Under the pieces are notes generated by a model. That model was not told where the DNA came from and did no database searches. It saw only the letters and a list, made by a program, of their open reading frames with translations. Shown piece by piece: positions 60,883-64,000 of a DNA stretch of 64,000 nucleotides (its first letter is position 1; each line of letters begins with the position of its first letter). Origin of the DNA: Candidatus Zixiibacteriota bacterium (GTDB taxonomy: Bacteria; Zixibacteria; MSB-5A5; GN15; FEB-12); the NCBI GenBank assembly GCA_022571985.1, contig JACZWU010000004.1, positions 128,319 through 192,318 of the forward strand, in the 5' to 3' direction. The translations under genes and the position numbers were made by a program.

Positions 60883-62461
60883 AGTCCTCTTATATAACGC
60901 CAAAATCTACACCCAGTTTGATAACCAAGTAGTCAATTCAATGGCGCTGGACAAAAGATGTATCGTGGCCATTGGAGATAACCTTCATCAAGGCCCACGA
61001 TTCAGAAACTTTTCTAAAATCGATCTGAAGAAAAAGACCATAGTGCCGGGGTTTGTCGATGCCCACACGCATTTTCACTATTTTGCTCAGTCATTTTGTA
61101 AAGTTTCGCTTGATGGTCTGGACTCACTTGAAAAGTGCCTCAGCAAAATTAAAACTTTTGCAACTACGCTTAAGAAAAATGAATGGGTGGTAGGCGAGGG
61201 CTACTCAGTTGATTTATTCAAAAAACGAATTGAGCCGAATAAATTCATGCTGGATAAAGTCAGCGGTGGACGCCCTGTCATAATGTTTACCAAGGACCAG
61301 CATTCGTCCTGGGTCAACAGCAAAGCACTCTCGTTAGCAGGAATCAACTCGAAAACAAAAGATCCTGAAGGCGGCAGAATTGAAAAGTTAAACGACGGCG
61401 CTCCTTCGGGGATTCTCCGCGAACCGGCGGCATACAGTTCTGTCAGCGACCTGCTGCCTGAACCAGCGCCAAGTCAGATGAACCGTTTATATCAGAAAGC
61501 GTTAGACTGGGCTTACCAAAAAGGTATCACAGGTGTGCATTCGTTCGACGGAAATCCGGGAGCTTTTGAGTGGTATCAGCAAATGTCCGAGAAGAAGAAA
61601 CTTGGTCTGCGCATAAACTACTACTTTCAGGCAAGTGCTCTGCCAACTTTGTTAAAGAATAAAGTTCGCTTCGGCCAGGGGGATGAATTTTTGCGAATTG
61701 CAGGGATTAAAATATTTTCCGATGGAGCTTTAGGCAGTAAGACTGCACTTTGTCACGAAAAATACAAAGGCAGCAAAAATAATTACGGCATCGAGGTTCG
61801 CTCCATAAAACAAATGCTTGCTTCGCTCAAGCAGGCTGCCAGGCTCGGCCTTCCGGCGGCTATTCACGCTATCGGGGACAAGGCCGTTTCAAACGTACTG
61901 GATGTATTTGAAAAAGCGCCAAAACTCAAAAACGGCGCGCGTCATCGCATCGAGCACTATCAACTCGTCCGTAGAAAAGATGTCGAGCGCACCAAGAGAC
62001 TAAACCTGATCGCCTCAATGCAGCCTTCGCATTGTCCCTCAGACATAAAAATGATCAGAAAGTACTGGGGCAAGCGCGGCGCCAACGCTTTTATTTTTCG
62101 CACACTTATCGACAAAGGCATTGATCTTGCTTTTGGCTCCGACGTCCCCATAGAACCGCTTGACCCCATTGCCGGAATAGCTGCCGCAGTTCGTCGCGCC
62201 TTGCCCAAAAGCCGTGACGTTTTCTATCCCAACCAGCGCATCAGCGCTCTTGAAGCTCTTTACGGATTTACGCTCGGCCCTGCTATTGCGGTCGGGCAGC
62301 AAGACTGTCGGGGGATGTTAGCAGCCGGTTATCCTGCCGATTTTGTTCTGCTCTCAGATGATATCGCCAGAGTGGCAGCCTCAAAAATCTACGATATCAA
62401 AGTCCTGGCTACTATTTTGGATGGCGACATAAAATACTGTGATTCCAGCCTGAAACTGTAG
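60872..62461 (+). CDS. Amidohydrolase_3-family metal hydrolase (YtcJ-like)
   Basis: A protein of about 529 residues of the YtcJ/LAF3 branch. It has the metal motif VPGFVDAHTHFHYF near residue 64, VVGEGYSVDLFKK, MFTKDQHSSWVNSKAL, SDGALGSKTALCHEKYK, AAIHAIGDKAVSN, HRIEHYQLV and FGSDVPIEPLDP. The substrate is unknown for this branch; imide, amide or N-formyl bonds are possible. I set the start at TTG 60872 because AAGGGTG lies just upstream and the domain starts there; an in-frame GTG at 60845 would add nine residues. Coupled to selB by overlap. Confidence 0.85.
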   Translation: MKNKVLLYNAKIYTQFDNQVVNSMALDKRCIVAIGDNLHQGPRFRNFSKIDLKKKTIVPGFVDAHTHFHYFAQSFCKVSLDGLDSLEKCLSKIKTFATTLKKNEWVVGEGYSVDLFKKRIEPNKFMLDKVSGGRPVIMFTKDQHSSWVNSKALSLAGINSKTKDPEGGRIEKLNDGAPSGILREPAAYSSVSDLLPEPAPSQMNRLYQKALDWAYQKGITGVHSFDGNPGAFEWYQQMSEKKKLGLRINYYFQASALPTLLKNKVRFGQGDEFLRIAGIKIFSDGALGSKTALCHEKYKGSKNNYGIEVRSIKQMLASLKQAARLGLPAAIHAIGDKAVSNVLDVFEKAPKLKNGARHRIEHYQLVRRKDVERTKRLNLIASMQPSHCPSDIKMIRKYWGKRGANAFIFRTLIDKGIDLAFGSDVPIEPLDPIAGIAAAVRRALPKSRDVFYPNQRISALEALYGFTLGPAIAVGQQDCRGMLAAGYPADFVLLSDDIARVAASKIYDIKVLATILDGDIKYCDSSLKL

Positions 62462-62485
62462 AGAATACGGCCAATCCCTTTTCAT

Positions 62486-62514
62486 TTGACTTCAACTGCC
62501 CAAAATCTCATATT
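62486..62514 (+). promoter_or_regulatory. Candidate leaderless promoter of nfeD
   Basis: TTGACT (62486-62491), a 17-base spacer and CATATT (62509-62514). The ATG at 62521 is seven bases past the -10 element, where transcription should start. There is no Shine-Dalgarno sequence. Confidence 0.5.
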
Positions 62515-62520
62515 GTCAGT

Positions 62521-63882
62521 ATGAATAAGTTTCGTAGGGTATTGTTACTGTTTTTTGCATTTCTTTTGGTTATTCCGTTCTTGTCGATTACCATTCAGTT
62601 CGCGCTGGCGCAGGATACGACCAAACCAATAGATACACTTCTGTCTGATACGCTCGAAGAAGCCGAAAAACTTCTAGCTGCCAAAGTCTTCGTTCTGAAA
62701 ATAGATGGTGCTATTGGTGCTGTTACCGATGAACGCATCGAACAGGCAATAGAGCTGGCCGAAAACGAAAACGCCGAGCTTTTGGTAGTAATGTTAAACA
62801 CCCCGGGCGGATTTGCGCCTGCCACGCGGTCAATCTGCTCAAACTTTCTTAATTCAAAAGTGCCTGTTTGTGTTTATGTCTCTCCGTCGGGGGCGCATGC
62901 CGGTTCGGCCGGTGTTTACATGACCTACGCCGCTCATATTGCCGCCATGGCACCGAGTACAAATATCGGCTCGGCCCATCCGGTCTCCGGAAGCGGCGAG
63001 GAGATAGACTCGATTATGAATGAAAAAGTTACCAACGATGCTGTTGCCCAGATTCGTGCCTACGCACAGAAAAAAGGCCGCAACGAAGAATGGGCGGAAA
63101 AAGCTGTTCGTGAATCTGTCTCTATAACTGATAAAGATGCCCTGGAAATCAATGTTATTGATGTTATTGCCAAAGATATAGACGACCTGCTCGAACAATT
63201 AAACGGCCGCGAAGTTGAACTTACTTACGGTAAAAAAACACTCGCTCTGGATAATCCGGAAATTGAAGAAATTGAAACTTCATTCGCGCATAAAATCCTC
63301 GAAATCATCACCAATCCGAATATTGCCTTTATGCTGATGTCAATTGGCGGTCTTGGCATTATGCTCGAACTATATAACCCCGGTTCGATATTCCCCGGAG
63401 TGGTCGGCGTTATCTCGCTTATTCTGGCGTTCTACGCCTTTCAGACTCTGCCCATAAATTATGCCGGACTGGCTTTGATTTTACTGGCGGCCGCACTGTT
63501 CATTGCAGAAATAAAAATAGTCAGCCATGGTCTGCTTACAGTCGGCGGTGTAATTTCACTTTTCTTTGGAGGGCTTATGCTTATAGACACAGTCGACCCG
63601 GCCTTGGGAATCTCGAGGTCATTTTTGATTGGTATGGTTGTTTTTGTTGGCGCTGTTGTTTTTCTTGTCACTTGGCTGGTAATCAAAGCGCAAAAGAATC
63701 GTCCAATAGTCGGCAACGAAGGATTAATCGGGCAGGCCGGTGAGATACGAACAGGAGGCTATGTTTATGTTGAAGGCGCCTTATGGAAGATAGATTCGAC
63801 AGAAGAATATGAAACAGGCAGCAAGGTAGAAATAACAGCTGTCGATGGACTTAAACTAAAGGTAAGAAAACTTAATAGTTAA
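62521..63882 (+). CDS. Long-form NfeD membrane serine protease
   Basis: A 453-residue protein: signal peptide (cut near FALA/QDTT), a ClpP-like serine protease domain (residues about 55-240) with PSGAHAGSAGVYMTYAAHIA (serine nucleophile in GSAG) and a likely lysine in KVTNDAVAQIRAYAQKKG. Four to five membrane helices follow (residues 265-395), then an OB-fold C-terminal domain (GLIGQAGEIRTGGYVYVEG). Long NfeD proteases cleave stomatin-like partners, and a slipin gene starts 12 bases on. The pair is thought to organise membrane microdomains. Its promoter predicts a leaderless mRNA. Confidence 0.92.
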   Translation: MNKFRRVLLLFFAFLLVIPFLSITIQFALAQDTTKPIDTLLSDTLEEAEKLLAAKVFVLKIDGAIGAVTDERIEQAIELAENENAELLVVMLNTPGGFAPATRSICSNFLNSKVPVCVYVSPSGAHAGSAGVYMTYAAHIAAMAPSTNIGSAHPVSGSGEEIDSIMNEKVTNDAVAQIRAYAQKKGRNEEWAEKAVRESVSITDKDALEINVIDVIAKDIDDLLEQLNGREVELTYGKKTLALDNPEIEEIETSFAHKILEIITNPNIAFMLMSIGGLGIMLELYNPGSIFPGVVGVISLILAFYAFQTLPINYAGLALILLAAALFIAEIKIVSHGLLTVGGVISLFFGGLMLIDTVDPALGISRSFLIGMVVFVGAVVFLVTWLVIKAQKNRPIVGNEGLIGQAGEIRTGGYVYVEGALWKIDSTEEYETGSKVEITAVDGLKLKVRKLNS

Positions 63883-63894
63883 AGAGGTGAAAAA

Positions 63895-64000
63895 ATGGGT
63901 GGACCTATATTTATAATCATAATTGCTTTTATGGGATTTTTGACATTGCTGAATATGATAGTTCGCATACTCAAGGAATACGAGCGCGGCGTGGTATTCC
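63895..64000 (+). CDS. Slipin / SPFH-domain protein (3' end beyond window)
   Basis: Only the first 35 residues are seen: a hydrophobic N-terminal helix (FIIIIAFMGFLTLLNMIVRI) and then LKEYERGVVF, the typical entry into the SPFH/stomatin domain. A strong ribosome site AAAGAGGTGA precedes the ATG. Stomatin-like slipins form membrane-bound oligomers and pair with the NfeD encoded upstream. Confidence 0.88.
   Translation, partial: MGGPIFIIIIAFMGFLTLLNMIVRILKEYERGVVF

Noticed and set aside
1-64000. Selenoprotein genes, CRISPR arrays, insertion sequences and rRNA
   Set aside because: No conserved gene here is interrupted by an in-frame TGA, and I saw no regular direct-repeat array, transposase or rRNA segment.

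Overview
The window reads as a mid-GC chromosome segment from an uncultivated diderm of the Fibrobacterota-Chlorobiota-Bacteroidota (FCB) supergroup. The markers are type IX secretion (T9SS) homologues (porU, porV, sprA and C-terminal sorting domains), a moxR/batABCDE cluster, outer-membrane barrels, bacillithiol genes, a selenocysteine set and a cohesin-like secreted protein. My best guess is candidate phylum Zixibacteria or a relative. That placement is inference from recalled families; no search was run.

Layout. 1-4 kb: the end of a periplasmic parvulin, a polyprenol/phytol-kinase-like membrane protein, a cold-shock protein, threonine aldolase and a metallo-beta-lactamase hydrolase. 4-6 kb: two secreted proteins plus a decayed copy of the tail of the second. 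6-7.6 kb: an AT-rich DUF262 + HEPN pair, probably a small defence or toxin island. 7.6-11.7 kb: asparaginase II, tryptophanase, a lipoprotein and a reverse-strand secreted orphan. 12.2-29.9 kb: one tightly packed operon of eight surface genes (porU, a porV split by a beta-propeller, an M6 protease with sorting domain, two DUF5683-like proteins, an NHL lipoprotein, a SprA-like giant and an Omp85 barrel). It lies behind a sigma-54-type promoter and a folded leader. 29.9-40.1 kb: a UbiA prenyltransferase, then the moxR/bat operon. 40.2-42.2 kb: a flippase-like protein and CorA. 42.4-45.8 kb: bshC-bshA-bshB1. 45.9-46.7 kb: a reverse-strand barrel gene and tRNA-Sec. 46.8-64 kb: recG, DUF1844, murB, sprA, a glutaminyl-cyclase-like lipoprotein, selA, selB, an amidohydrolase, nfeD and the start of a slipin.

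How it fits together. PorU, the PorV-like protein and SprA are the outer-membrane core of type IX secretion; the M6 protease carries a matching sorting domain and is a likely substrate. SelA, SelB and tRNA-Sec make a working selenocysteine route, though no selenoprotein lies in the window. The three bsh genes cover bacillithiol synthesis.

Expression signals. Several genes with no Shine-Dalgarno sequence have a housekeeping-type promoter whose -10 element sits 5-11 nt before the start codon, which predicts leaderless or nearly leaderless mRNAs. Two other genes (the M6 protease and DUF1844) seem to lack any ATG/GTG/TTG start and may begin at AUU and AUC. These patterns and the PorV-propeller fusion are the most unusual things seen.
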